Below the pieces are notes generated by a model. The model saw only the letters and a program-made list of their open reading frames with translations. It searched no databases and was not told the origin of the DNA. Made by a program: the position numbers and the translations under genes. A DNA stretch of 64,000 bases from Enoplolaimus lenunculus (Eukaryota > Nematoda > Enoplea > Enoplida > Thoracostomopsidae): assembly GCA_030248215.1 (NCBI GenBank), contig JASANG010001679.1, positions 124,001-188,000 of the forward strand. The letters run 5' to 3'. This document shows positions 33,301-44,400 of the stretch, piece after piece; within the stretch, counting starts at the first letter, position 1, and every line of letters begins with the position of its first letter.

Positions 33301-35138
33301 TCAGTAATAAAATGCAGTCGCTGTCAAAAATGTTTTATAAAAAAGGTTCACACAATATCAGACTGGGGATATACTATTAGGCCCATGTATCGAACAGGGC
33401 CGGATCGTTTTCCGAAGAGGCTATAAATAGAGTCAGTTTAAGCTTTAGACTAATTTTTTGCTTAGGCTTAGGCTTAAGATTACGAATTGGCTCATCCATA
33501 CGCTTAGGCTTAGGCTTAGGCATATGCGTATACTACTGTTCCGGCCCTGTTCTATACATGGGCTTACTATTAAATGGCTACATATAAATAAATGAATAAA
33601 AGGTATTTGTTCACTGTCCATTCTACACAGTTGTGTTAATTCGATCAATGCAAAAGTCATCTCTTATATTGCTGTTTATTACATTATTAAGTAGAAACTG
33701 TCCCTAAGCGTAAAGACTAAACCCGATATCCACCCAAACCTAAACCTATTGTATTGTTCATAGTTATTGGGCATAGATGATGGGCCGCGCCGCATTATGG
33801 ACCTTCGTTGTTTGCACGCTCTACTTGCCATCTTTCTTATTCTATCTATTATGCGTAGGAAGGGGAGCGTTTTGCGGCGAGAAACAAACGAACACCGAAC
33901 GCGATGCTTTTAACCTGATTTGTTTGATCTAAATTTTACTAGCAAATATTACTTGTACGCATGTGGTAACATTCGAATTGGTCGGTATTTAGCCTTTAAC
34001 ATAATTACTCATAAACAAGGCTAAATTTACCATTATGCATCGTCCACAATTATTTGGGTACGCGGTGTGAAATTTCGCATCGACCGTAGACGTCTGCCGT
34101 CTGTCTACTATACAACCGATGGCAGTTAGTTGTACTATATTTTTTTAAAACTTTTGTAAATATTAAAATTTCAACAGGCACTTACTATTTTTCGCCTATC
34201 TCCCGTTGACACCTACTATAAATTTTACAACTAGCAACCGTTTTTGAGGGTACTAACGAAATGTTAGATATCGCCTAAAGCGTAGTTTTAAATTTAGGGC
34301 AGCCGTCTGCGGGTGCGCTGGTTTAAGGTACAGACGAAAAATCTCCTTTGCAGAACATCGTAGAAATGTATGCTTTACGGTATACCAGTGGTATTGCCAA
34401 AAGTTTTGTTTACTTCTACACTGAAACAATGCACAAAATATTATTAGGGTACAACTGGAAGTTCCGGCTCCGGTAGAAAATGGACCTCCGGCTCCGGTAG
34501 AATTTTTGCCGGAGGTTCCGGCAATTTCGGTAGTGAAACTTTGCATAATTTTACAAAATTGATTCGTTAGGCGCGTTTTGTTTTAACTTTTGGCACAATT
34601 TTGAGGAATGAATTTCCAATATTTCGTAGAAAATAAGCGTTAAACCAAACGATTTAACTACACAGTAAACATCATTTTAACTACCTAATTTCGCCTCATC
34701 AACGGCTCCGGCAAGTTTAGTTGCACTCCGGCTCCGGTATTTTTCACCTCCGGTTGCACCCTGCAAAATACGTATAAATCGTATTGACTTTATTAGCTTT
34801 AAACTGTAACCTGAGCGCTTCAAACTCACTTGTATCTGAAACGGCAATTCAACCGTAGTGGGCGGAAATTTTCCACCAGGTGCGAGCAATTCCTGCGTAC
34901 TCGGCGCCGTTAATGGCACATTTCGTGCCGTGTGTGCGATTGTATCAAGAACAGACGTGTTTTTCGGTGATAAGTGAATACTAACAGCGCCATCAATACT
35001 TACAAACACACCGTCATGTTTAATTGATTCTTGTCCTGCACGCGACTGCGACACTATAACCGTTCCGTTAATGATTTCACCTTGAACAAACGATTTATTT
35101 GGTCGCTCAAGCACAATTTCAACGTTAGGTGAAGTCAT
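30304..35138 (-). CDS. VPS26C: VPS26C (DSCR3), Retriever complex arrestin-like subunit
   Basis: Exons in order 34830-35138, 33118-33272, 31016-31188 and 30304-30617 join in phase to 316 residues plus TGA (human about 297). VPS26C is the arrestin-fold subunit of Retriever, which with CCC and WASH recycles membrane cargo from endosomes. The match runs end to end: an N-terminal VEIVLERPNKSFVQGEIING strand pair, LYDSYHGVYLCVQYYVKC in exon 2, FTITQDTV and the LAQPLTG segment in exon 3, and AIRSVELQLVRVETCG, RDATEIQNIQIGDGDV, PIYMVLPRLFTC and FPLKFYR* in exon 4. The start is the ATG at 35138, giving the expected N-terminus. Introns hold several MITEs (31259-31617, 33380-33564, 34444-34763). It is distinct from canonical VPS26A/B. 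Confidence 0.95.
31259..31617. mobile_element. AAACTTAAAC-ended hairpin MITE in VPS26C intron
   Basis: CTCTCTAAAAACTTAAAC at the left is mirrored by GTTTAAGTTTTTAGAGAG at the right. The interior is rich in the self-complementary word TTTAAGTTAAACTTAA. No coding frame. Confidence 0.7.
32450..32816. repeat. short element with CCAGCCGG ends and internal 20-bp inverted repeat
   Basis: CCCAGCCGGTGTTGAAACTT on the left partly mirrors GGGCAAACGCTGGCTGG on the right. Internally, TCAAATAACTGATTTGGCAC is followed by its exact reverse complement after about 20 bases. A second right end lies at 12393-12422. It sits in VPS26C intron 2. Confidence 0.55.
33380..33564 (+). mobile_element. telomere-repeat MITE, family A (reference copy), in VPS26C intron 1
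   Basis: GGCCCATGTATCGAACAGGG at the left is mirrored by CCCTGTTCTATACATGGGCT at the right. The element is flanked by the perfect 8-bp duplication TACTATTA (33372... and 33565-33572). The core is TTTAAGCTTTAGACTAATTT, then TTAGGC repeats, a spacer, more TTAGGC and ATGCGTATACTACTGTTCCG. It is 185 bp and non-coding. Confidence 0.85.
34444..34763. mobile_element. CCGGCTCCGG element (family E relative), VPS26C intron 1
   Basis: TAGGGTACAACTGGAAGTTC on the left and CACCTCCGGTTGCACCCTG on the right. The middle shares AACTTTTGGCACAATTTTGA with the copy at 27287-27578. It ends about 65 bp from the VPS26C exon 1 donor. Confidence 0.7.
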
Positions 35139-35289
35139 AGCTACACAGCAATTATATCATTACTAGTTAGCAAAGTTTAATTTGTGAGATCATATATAAC
35201 TTTCAATTCAAACACAAAACATTCTTGTATACCTGTTAAGATGTTTACCAGCATAAAGCGAAGTAACAAATCAACCTGCTGCCTTCCAT

Positions 35290-35472
35290 GGCCCATATGA
35301 CTTTTAAGGCCGTTCCGGTGTCTGGAGGGTTTTTAAAAGAGTAGGCTTACATTCTAGGCTACACTTTTGCTAAGGTTTAGTCTTAGGCTTAGAAATACGC
35401 TTTTGCAACGCTTAGGCTTAAGCTTAGGAATACGCTTAATCTACTGTTACGGCCCTAAAAGTAACTGTGGTC
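35290..35472 (+). mobile_element. telomere-repeat MITE, family B
   Basis: GGCCCATATGACTTTTAAGG and CCCTAAAAGTAACTGTGGTC are inverted ends. The flanks CCTTCCAT and CTTTCCAT are an 8-bp duplication with one mismatch. It lies about 150 bp upstream of the VPS26C start codon, so it could overlap the promoter or 5' leader. Confidence 0.8.
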
Positions 35473-36420
35473 CTTTCCATGATGCAACAGGAGATGATGA
35501 ATACTTGAGCCAAAGGCCAACTAATTTTGATGGAGCAGGCCACGAAGCATTATTAGGTAAAATAAATTTGTGCAGGATACCCGGTAGTACCCCGGGTTCC
35601 CTATTATATCCACAGAAGGAAAAAAGTCCTCCCAAATCTTGTTTTACTTTTCCAGGGATGCAGTTAGAAAATGACACCCGTTAGGAGAAAACTTTATGTA
35701 AACGAATTTACGAGCGAACGTATCAGACTATCAAAGTTTCTTTACCTTTAACAAGCAGCAGGTTGTATTAACGCCAGTTGAAACAGTCCAGTTTCTCATT
35801 GCTCCAGAAATTTCGGGGATATATCCAGCCTAACCCCTTGTACATGCAACTGTTAAAACTTTAAAGTATGCAATCAACCAGGACCAATGCGGCGCCTCGC
35901 TAGACGACCTCGGCGTCGAATACTGAGGGCCCCCTTGCGATCAAAACGACAGCACCACCAATCTAGGTCGAATCTAGGAGAAACGAGGTCCAAAATTTTG
36001 TATTATAAATTTAAGTCTAAAATTGCATTTGCTGCGTCTTCTGTAATCCTAGACGACATATGAACGTTTTTAAATTTCTATTTGACAAATGCGGTGAAGG
36101 CAAATAAAGCATAGCTCAACTCAGAAATCTCGAACACAGGAAACGGCGAACGAATAACCACAATCAGTTCACATCAAAACACACCTTTAGGTTGCCCAAT
36201 CCTCCAATGAAATAAGTTTGCGAAAGGAGTGAACATCCGTCTCCTTCAAAAAATCGCATCCCCCTTAATTTTTGCCTGAAGTTTGCGAAATTTCGAAAGC
36301 AAAAATTTTCAGTTTCATACAAAAATTGTATCGTTTTGTGCATTCTGCATTAGCTTTGGGTACAATTTTGAGGAGTTATTGCCCGGATTTCTTTAAAGAA
36401 ACTTAAAACCAAAATTTTTA
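35473..36420. other. Stretch upstream of VPS26C with no recognised gene
   Basis: Somewhat less AT-rich around 35480-35660, where frames of about 75-105 codons exist on both strands, but no family was recognised. The rest is ordinary AT-rich sequence. Confidence 0.4.
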
Positions 36421-36430
36421 CAGTTCTTGC

Positions 36431-36596
36431 AGCCAATGTTACTTTTACGGGGGTGGCAGTAGATTAAGCGTATTCCTAAGCCTAAGCATTGCAAAAATGT
36501 GTTCCTACGTCTAAGCAAAAAAATGCAATCTAGAATTTAATACTACTCTTTATAGACCCGCCAGAAACCCTAACGCCCCTAAAAGTAACATGGACT
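36431..36596 (-). mobile_element. telomere-repeat MITE, family B
   Basis: Antisense copy with AGCCAATGTTACTTTTACGG and CGCCCCTAAAAGTAACATGG as ends. A perfect 8-bp duplication GTTCTTGC flanks it (36423-36430 and 36597-36604). Its TTAGGC core has shrunk to a few units. Confidence 0.85.
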
Positions 36597-36969
36597 GTTC
36601 TTGCAATAAAATAGCATGGTATTTGAAACGGATATAATATGTTGGGGGTTATCGTGCTTAAAATAACGGAAACAGAAATCGAAGTAAAAGTTTCAAACAT
36701 GTTTTGTTTTTCTGCAAACTCGATTGAGTCGTGCATATATTAACCGGGCCGTCTAAAATTTGCGGGAAGAAATGGCTGATGCACCGAATTTTTTACGATT
36801 TGAATGAATTTCGTAATTTTTACTTCACAATTGCAGCATATATCCGCAAAGAAAAAATGCGATACAAATTCGTGATTTAGCATAATTAATTTTAAATGTA
36901 AACAACCAAATTTCATTTATTTCTATTACGGAAATAGATACCCGATTACACCCTCAAATCAGGATGCAA

Positions 36970-37360
36970 CCGGAATTATAAAATACTGGAATCGGAAAGG
37001 TGAGAAAATACCGGAACAGGAAAGCAAAAAATTCTTGTTACAGGAAAATTCTGTTTTAACGCTATTTTACCAATTTTAACGGTGTAAACGCACCATTTAG
37101 AATGCCAAAATTCGGAAATAAACGCAGTAGCTGGAAAAGAAATGATCAATTATACAGTATGATACAAATTAAAATATTTTGGCAATGCACGCTCAGACAA
37201 CTTTAGAAAAATAAGTTAGAATTATGTCAATTTTTTTAAATTGTCGTATGAGAAAAATTTCAATGCCGAAATTTACCGGAAAATTTCGGTGAAAAATCCC
37301 AAATTTTTTAGCGGAACCGGATAGCGAAAAATATCGGATTTCCTTTACCACGTTTTCAAT
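36970..37360. repeat. family E element, diverged
   Basis: CAGGATGCAACCGGAATTAT, GGAATCGGAAAGGTGAGAAA and later CGGAACCGGATAGCGAAAAA follow the order of the 49183-49613 copy. The right terminal repeat is not recognisable. Confidence 0.5.
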
Positions 37361-38445
37361 ACAATTTTTTTGATCACGACACTTGCAACTATAAATAATA
37401 GTGGCAATAAAACATCACTTGAACACCCCAGCCCGGTCGCACTTTTTCAGACTACTCCACCTCAATTATCTATTTTTAGTTTATATTCACAACCCACGTT
37501 ATAAAAGATTCAATCAGGCAATTGATATATTTCAAGTCACGGTTTGTAGAAAGCTCATATCCGTCAAAAGCTGTACATGTTTACTCGTCTAAAAGCACGC
37601 ATTTTATTATAATTTCGCCAAACACACTATATTTAAATTACAATGATCACAGATAAATTCATTATCAAATATATACATAATGCATATAAAATGCGAACAG
37701 CGTCAGGATATAAAATAAAATTAAATACCACTATTCTATTGCTAATTCGCTTTCAGGTATAATTTGTTTACAAATATTAAATCTTTCGGCGTTTCAATAC
37801 CGACCCAGAGAAAAATACATATGTAAACAAGCGTTTCGTATATACTTTCTTAGTTCTCAAACAGAGAACTCAAATTTTACCAAAATTAAAAGAACACAAG
37901 TTCTAGCGAAAGTTCAATCTGTATTGCAAAATAAGTTGCAATAAGTTGCTACGATTCCCAATACCAATAAGTTTATTTAAACTGTTAAACATTGTTGGAA
38001 AGCTACAATGAAGTTATTTCTATACATCGGACTTGAGCTGTCATGGGGCCAGGATTTTTGCCGGGGCCGGAGCTAAGATTATTGGTTGCTATAATAAAAA
38101 CTCATGTTTATAAAAACGCTCGAAGACTACATATTCACACGTATAGAAAGCGAGATAAATTGCTTCAAGTGTCAGCATGACATACGAAGCTGTTTTCGAA
38201 ATCATAGAACAGCGATATTAAAATCGCGGTTTGAATTAATTTGTACACTCAACAATGGAATACGAGTGAAACAGTACAACTTTTTCATAAATTGTCTACT
38301 ATGTCGGCCCAGCAAACGGGACAGCTCTATATCGAACACATTTCCACGTCAAAATTCGAATTGGTTTCCATATGTTAAACATTCAAACAACAAAACACTG
38401 AATAAACATACAACACCACCCCCCCCCCGCTACAACGAATATAAC

Positions 38446-38824
38446 CAGGGTGCAACCGGAATTACAATTTACCGGAACCGGAATTTGAAAATTTTACCGG
38501 AACCGGAACATGAAAAATGCATTTCACCAAAAATTTCATTTTAATCATATTTTTTGCTCTATTATTTGTGAAATAACCTTAGTCGAACATAGGTATTTAT
38601 TTTATTTGTTGTATTTTAGATTTTCATCATCGACTGAAGTGAAATCCACCATCAATGGCTTATATTCGGAGTACAAGTGGCTTTCAAAAGAGATTCTTAA
38701 AAATTAGCAATGTTAAGAAAACGGCCAAATTATAATACCGGAATTTTTAAATCCGGTAAAAATTTACCGGAACCGGAACCGGAAGGTGAAAAAATGCCGG
38801 AACCGGAATTCCGGTTGCACCCTG
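38446..38824. mobile_element. hAT-like element, CAGGGTGCAACCGG ends (family E)
   Basis: CAGGGTGCAACCGGAATTAC is mirrored exactly by GGAATTCCGGTTGCACCCTG. The interior again has repeated CCGGAACCGG words. The flanks ATATAAC and ATATATAAC are similar but AT-rich, so the target duplication is uncertain. Confidence 0.75.
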
Positions 38825-39090
38825 ATATATAACTAATACTTAGTGTTAAGCGTATAGTAAAAGTACGTAAACTTTCCAAAAACGGCTTTACTGGTCAGTT
38901 GAAGTTTCTATTAAACAAAGTTTTAGTCATCAGGAAAAACATTAAACCAACTATATAAAGTTTCGTTAACATATAGGAAGCTGTAAAAAATTTAGCATCA
39001 ATTTTCTGTTTAAAAAACACAATCGTCACTTTATAAAGGGTATAGAGTTATTAGAAGTATCACAACTAGATTTTATATAATGTCCGTGTC

Positions 39091-39275
39091 GCAGCAGGCA
39101 GGGGTGGGAGGTCCCCCCAAATTCAAGAGTGGGGACCCCCAAACTCGCGAGCGAGAAGCTAGAGGAATTTTAAAACTTAAACGGGTTTTGTTTCAATCGG
39201 TTAGGGTGGAAGAACCTTTAGGAGTGGGCCCTCCCCCAAATGGGGGTATGGGGGGGTGGCTGCTCCGGCTCTCTT
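39091..39275. repeat. GC-rich palindromic repeat (family J)
   Basis: GCAGGCAGGGGTGGGAGGTC on the left is mirrored by GGGGTGGCTGCTCCGGCTCT on the right, with GTGGGGACCCCCAAACTCGC and a CGCGAGCGAGAAGC palindrome inside. Confidence 0.6.
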
Positions 39276-40327
39276 AATGTCCCAATAGTTTCAAGACCTT
39301 TTTTGAGAAGGTGCGCATTATAAAATTACACGTTATTTCATAACCATAGGCGATGTCAGAAAATTTCATGATTGTGCAAATCGGCTTTTGAGCAAAACGT
39401 ATGCCTGGACAAGCGCGACTCCAATAAGCATGAGCTTGCACTTTATCTGCGAGCACTTTTAGTTAAAATCACACTTTTGCTGCTAATAATGGCTGGCTTG
39501 ATTATGCGAACACCAAACATGGCTATCAACTACACGTTTGCATATACGTAACAAAACAAAAAAACCGCTCGTACATTTATATAACGATACTACTTCCACA
39601 ATTCCCTCATAGTGTTAATTTAATAGAGAATGCAAAAATACAAAATACCCTACTGTTTATTTTTCTAATCCCTAAGCTTAGGCTTAGCGTAAACCGGAGT
39701 ATAATCCTCAGCCTATTTCAATAATGCAGTCACATTTGCGTGCGAAAAATAAACAAGTACCGTAACGACTTCGGTTAACGCAAAAACTAGCACAGAAACA
39801 AATATATATCGTGAAACTATTTAAATGCTATAGTCAGACGGAAAAAGTCCTACCAGACTTTCCGACAAAAACCCACTTTCATAACTTGTGCTACATTGAA
39901 AACAAAAATTCCCTATCATCCAGGTATATTAATTTGTACAACCGACCGTTAGATAACAATCTAATTCGAATATGCGGTTGTAACAAATCTGATACTTAAA
40001 TACCACAACCTAATGCATTCACATACCGAAGCATCTTCTCAAATAAAAACTATATATCGTGCGCTTGACAAAAATTGTATATGCTAAACATAAGCAACAA
40101 AAACAACTTATAGTAAAAGAACAAATAGTCACAAGAACACACGATCATCCACACTTAATCGGATAGCTCTTGGTTACTACCTACATAATAATAGGTTTAA
40201 AATGAGTAGACGATTACAGGCCGGAACATTTTCAAAACACAATTAGAATGTATGTACACCAGGGTTAGGCGGCAGCTCTAAGTTTTTTTTAAAATATTTA
40301 TACAGAAGAAATTAATTATTTTTAATT

Positions 40328-40683
40328 AAACCGTATTCGCACGTTCAAGTTTTTGTAGCAAAAAGTTTCACGTGCAACTAGCACGCGCAAGTTTATTCGC
40401 AAAGCGGCTTTGAAGTTCTTGCAGCTGCAAATTATTCACTGGAATTTACGCTACTTTATTTAACTCGCTTCTATGAACGCAGTTGCAAGTCGCTTGCGTT
40501 TCTTGCACCTGCAGTTTGATTGGTTAATCGAAATGTTCCTTCGAAAATACTTGCAGCAGCAAGTATTTCGTGCAAGTTTGGTCAATCGAAATGTTCCTTT
40601 GAAAATATTTGCAGCAGCAAGTATTTCGTGCAATTGCAGTTGCGAGTTCTCGCTGCAAAAACTTGCGTGTGAATGGGGCTTTA
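40328..40683. mobile_element. AACTTGCA-rich hairpin element (family K), copy 1
   Basis: AAACCGTATTCGCACGTTCA on the left is mirrored by AACTTGCGTGTGAATGGGGC on the right. The interior has many CTTGCAGCTGCAA words and an internal duplication of GTCAATCGAAATGTTCC. Other copies: 42501-42790, 47018-47288 and 54250-54487. Confidence 0.7.
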
Positions 40684-41216
40684 GTGTGCAATTTTCTTGT
40701 TATTAAAAGAAACACTCACCAACCAATGAAGTTTCATTCGTATAACCATTCCAATAAATTAAATTGTGCTAACATCGAACGATTATAATCTCTTGTTTGC
40801 CAACCCAAATACCAGGTCATGAGAAAATTGCACCTTGATTCATTTTTCAACAATATGCCTCGAATCGAATATGAAAGATTTAAAGCTGTTTTTACATGTA
40901 CAGTTCAAAAACAAGCAGGCGGGTAAGATGAATTTTTATAATAAACAAAAACAAATGCTGCTTGCAATGTCAACAAAATACACTTCATTAGCATAATCAT
41001 GTAAAAAATATACAGTTGGCTTAATAGTGTGCATTGTCAAAACTCTAAACAACTAAATTACTGTGACTTTAATCAGCATAATTTGCAGTCGATTTTACGA
41101 GACGAGACTCTCCATTACAACAACGCAGTAAATATGAACGATAATTAAAAACCTAATGTCCATTAATCACTGGCGGCTTCACAATTTTGTACTGAAGCGG
41201 CAGCCCTGTACGAAAA

Positions 41217-41222
41217 TTTATT
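41217..41222 (-). terminator. Possible polyadenylation signal of the PIP4K gene
   Basis: AATAAA on the minus strand about 220 bases after the stop codon. No transcript evidence. Confidence 0.35.
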
Positions 41223-41441
41223 TTTATGTTTTCAAGTGGCGTCTCTCAATTTATCTCGCTAATAATTATTGCCTTCAAAATATTTCAAAGGGAGGCAACC
41301 GCCAAAATCACGACTTTTCTGCGACCTCGCCTTCCCATCAACCTCTTGCAACTGTCCAAACAATCAAAAACTTGTCATTTGTTGCAAGCCAACTCCAACA
41401 TACTACGTCAAAACTGCAACATTAAGCGTTAAATACAATAA

Positions 41442-44400
41442 TTACGCAAGTGCACGATTCACAAAATCAACCAAGCGTCTAGCATACTGCTCAGGCTTTA
41501 CAGTTGAGATGTCCGCCTCCGAGCCGTATTTAGCAGTTTTTGCCACATTTGCTGTGCGTTTCTTTACACCGTAGTACGTTAGAATATCAATTAAACCGAT
41601 GAAATAAATTACTGGTTTCGGTGCATCTAAAACATTAAGAATATTTGTACCAGTCGTAGTGGGACTACATGTATTGAGCGAAGCTCGAAAACACGTAAGC
41701 AATATTAAGCTAATATGCAAATTACTTATTAGCTAACTATTAATTTATATATGCCACAACCAGGCTAGCCAATGTCAAAGTGATATTGCAGTATTTTTAA
41801 CGCACACGTGTTTTCAGAAAACATTGATTTACAAATATACGTGTATTTTATTTATATAATGTAGTTGAAGAGTGTGTGTAAAGGTTAGCTGGTAACCAGA
41901 GTGTAAACGGGTAGTAACAATAACGAGAACGGAGTGATCAAAAAAACGGAAAGAGAAAAAGAATATTGAACTATAAAATTTCCAATATATTGAATTTTTC
42001 TGCCAACACAAGTGACTTGTGCATATATCGACCGGATTTTCAAAAAATTTAAGAAAAAATGGCGGATGCGTTGAAATTTTTATGATTTTGGACGAATTCC
42101 GTAACTTTTGTTTCATTTCGAACAATTGCAGTCAATATCTAAATTTTAAACGCAAAAATAACAGAATTTCCGTTATTTCTATAACAAAAACGGACACCGT
42201 TTTTACCTGAAATGGTATGTTCGGCGTTTCAGCTTTAATTCAATTGATGGATGTAGTCAAAAAGCTCACCTGATCTCGAATTTATAGCATAAAACTCGTC
42301 GGTAAGATCGAGTTCAGAGTCTGCGTGTAGCATCGGTGAAAAAGCTCCAGCCGATGGCACGGGAGAATCAGGTGGTGTTGGCTGACTGAAATTGAAATCT
42401 TTGCACGCAAAAATTAGATTACAAGCAGCGAAAAAATACTCAGACGAGTCAGCTAAACATGCTTAAACAATGTGAAATTTTGATCGGCTAAATTGACAGT
42501 TAAGCCCTATTCAAACGTGCAAGTTTTTGCAGCCAAAACTTGCACGTGCACGTTTGGTCACAAAGCACCTTTGAGGTACTTGCAGCTGCAAATTATTCAC
42601 CGGAATTCATGCGCTATTTATTTAATTCGCACTTGTGAATGCAGTTGCAAGTCGCTTGAAGTTCTTGCACCTGCAGTTTGATTGGTCAATCGGAATGTTA
42701 CTTTGAAAGTACTTGCAGCTGCAAGTATTTCGTGCAAGTTGCAGCTGCGAGTTCTCACTGCAAAAATTTGCCCGTGTGATTAGGGCTTTACTGTACTTTC
42801 ACAGGACATACTCATGTAGAATTTATCACAAAACAGAAAAATAAAAACACAAACCAAACTCAAAAATATAACACTTTTCAGAAAACATAACGACGGTTGT
42901 TACTGCGCCGCGGAATTGAGCAAATCATTATGGCGTTCCTGTTTTACTGGTATTTCGCTAGCAAAATCTCTAGCGGAGGCTTCTCCGGAGGTTCCCCCGA
43001 GTTCAAACCGGGCGGGGCGGACTTGAGGAACGGGGGCGTGTTAAAAAGCTTCCGAGATACGCACCAAAGGTATAATTTTGAAATTTTTTGCATCTTACAT
43101 AACTTTTGATTTTTAGCAATTATTTTGTATTTTAATAGATGTTTTGAACAAATTTTATATTTCGAAGTTTCGACGTGGCACTAACCAATGTTTTCATTTT
43201 TCTCTTTTTATAAGCAACCAAACTAGAAAATTTGAAAGGGGCCAACCAGGAAACAAAAAAAAGCGAAATTCCAGGTTTAAACCATCCGAAGCATAGTATT
43301 CACTTTTACCTAATAAACCAGAAACTATTACTCACCTATAACCTCCAGACAAATTATCGCCATGATCGCTAGCCGCTGCGGCGCTTATGCCACCACTAGC
43401 ACCTGCAACATTTTCCACGCCCCCACCACCACTGGCTCCGCTTGCCTTTGCAACAACCTTACGTGGTGACCCGACTCCGCCGCCAGCACCACCAGTCCGG
43501 GCAGACCCGGCGGTTCGCTTTTCAGAGGGTGCGGTAACAGCGGCCGTAGTCGCATCATCTTCTTCGTCATAATCGTCTTCATCGTCGTCACTTGCACCGT
43601 CTGTTCCAGACGTCGATACCGGCCGCCTCAGTACTCCACCGCCCGCAACGCCATATCCACCACTAGCTACTCCAGCTGCTCCCTGTTGACACGCGTCGCG
43701 TTCCAATTCTTCGTCGCGGCGGCCTTGTTCAACGTCGTGTATTCCGATTAGCAACGAATAATCCATGAGATGCAATTTCGATAAAAACTAAAATTTGACA
43801 AAAAATTACGTCAAAAGTAAATTACTTATTTAACAAAAACTCAAACTAGCAGCTCTATGACACTACTAATCACATAACATAGAAAACAAGATATTAACAA
43901 TTGACAAAAATAACCTGTAAATATACTCGAAGACTGATTAACAACGAATAATGCTTGAGATGCCATTTAGACAAAAACTGAAATTTGAGAAACTAGTTTA
44001 TCGTAAAATTACACACATGACACAAAAACAAGAAGCTCTATGGAATTTGAGTTGCAATATAACACAGAAAACGGTAGCTACCATTAGCCGTGGACAAAAA
44101 TAAAACAAGAATATACTCAAAAAATGAATAACTGGGAAATTTTCATAATTCTCCTCCTTTCTTGCAGCTTAAATAGAGGATTGCAAAGTAGAGAACAATA
44201 TGTTAGCCACATTTAGGTACGTTAACTACATAAGAAACACGACCATGAACTAAGTAAATATCTTTTACGAAGTGAACCTGACAATATTTCTAAAGAACAA
44301 AAAAACAACATACTGTAGGCCGTCACGGTGTGTGACGTTCAACCTGAACCACGAACTTAGTGAAAAAACTGTACACTTTGCCGATGATAAAAACATACCT

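Noticed and set aside
35367-35684. Overlapping frames of 76-105 codons on both strands upstream of VPS26C
   Set aside because: The plus-strand frame begins inside a family B MITE and neither shows a known domain or splice context.
43387-43597. Open frames overlapping the PIP4K exon 8 insert in other frames
   Set aside because: Shadows of a GC-rich, stop-poor coding exon on the minus strand.
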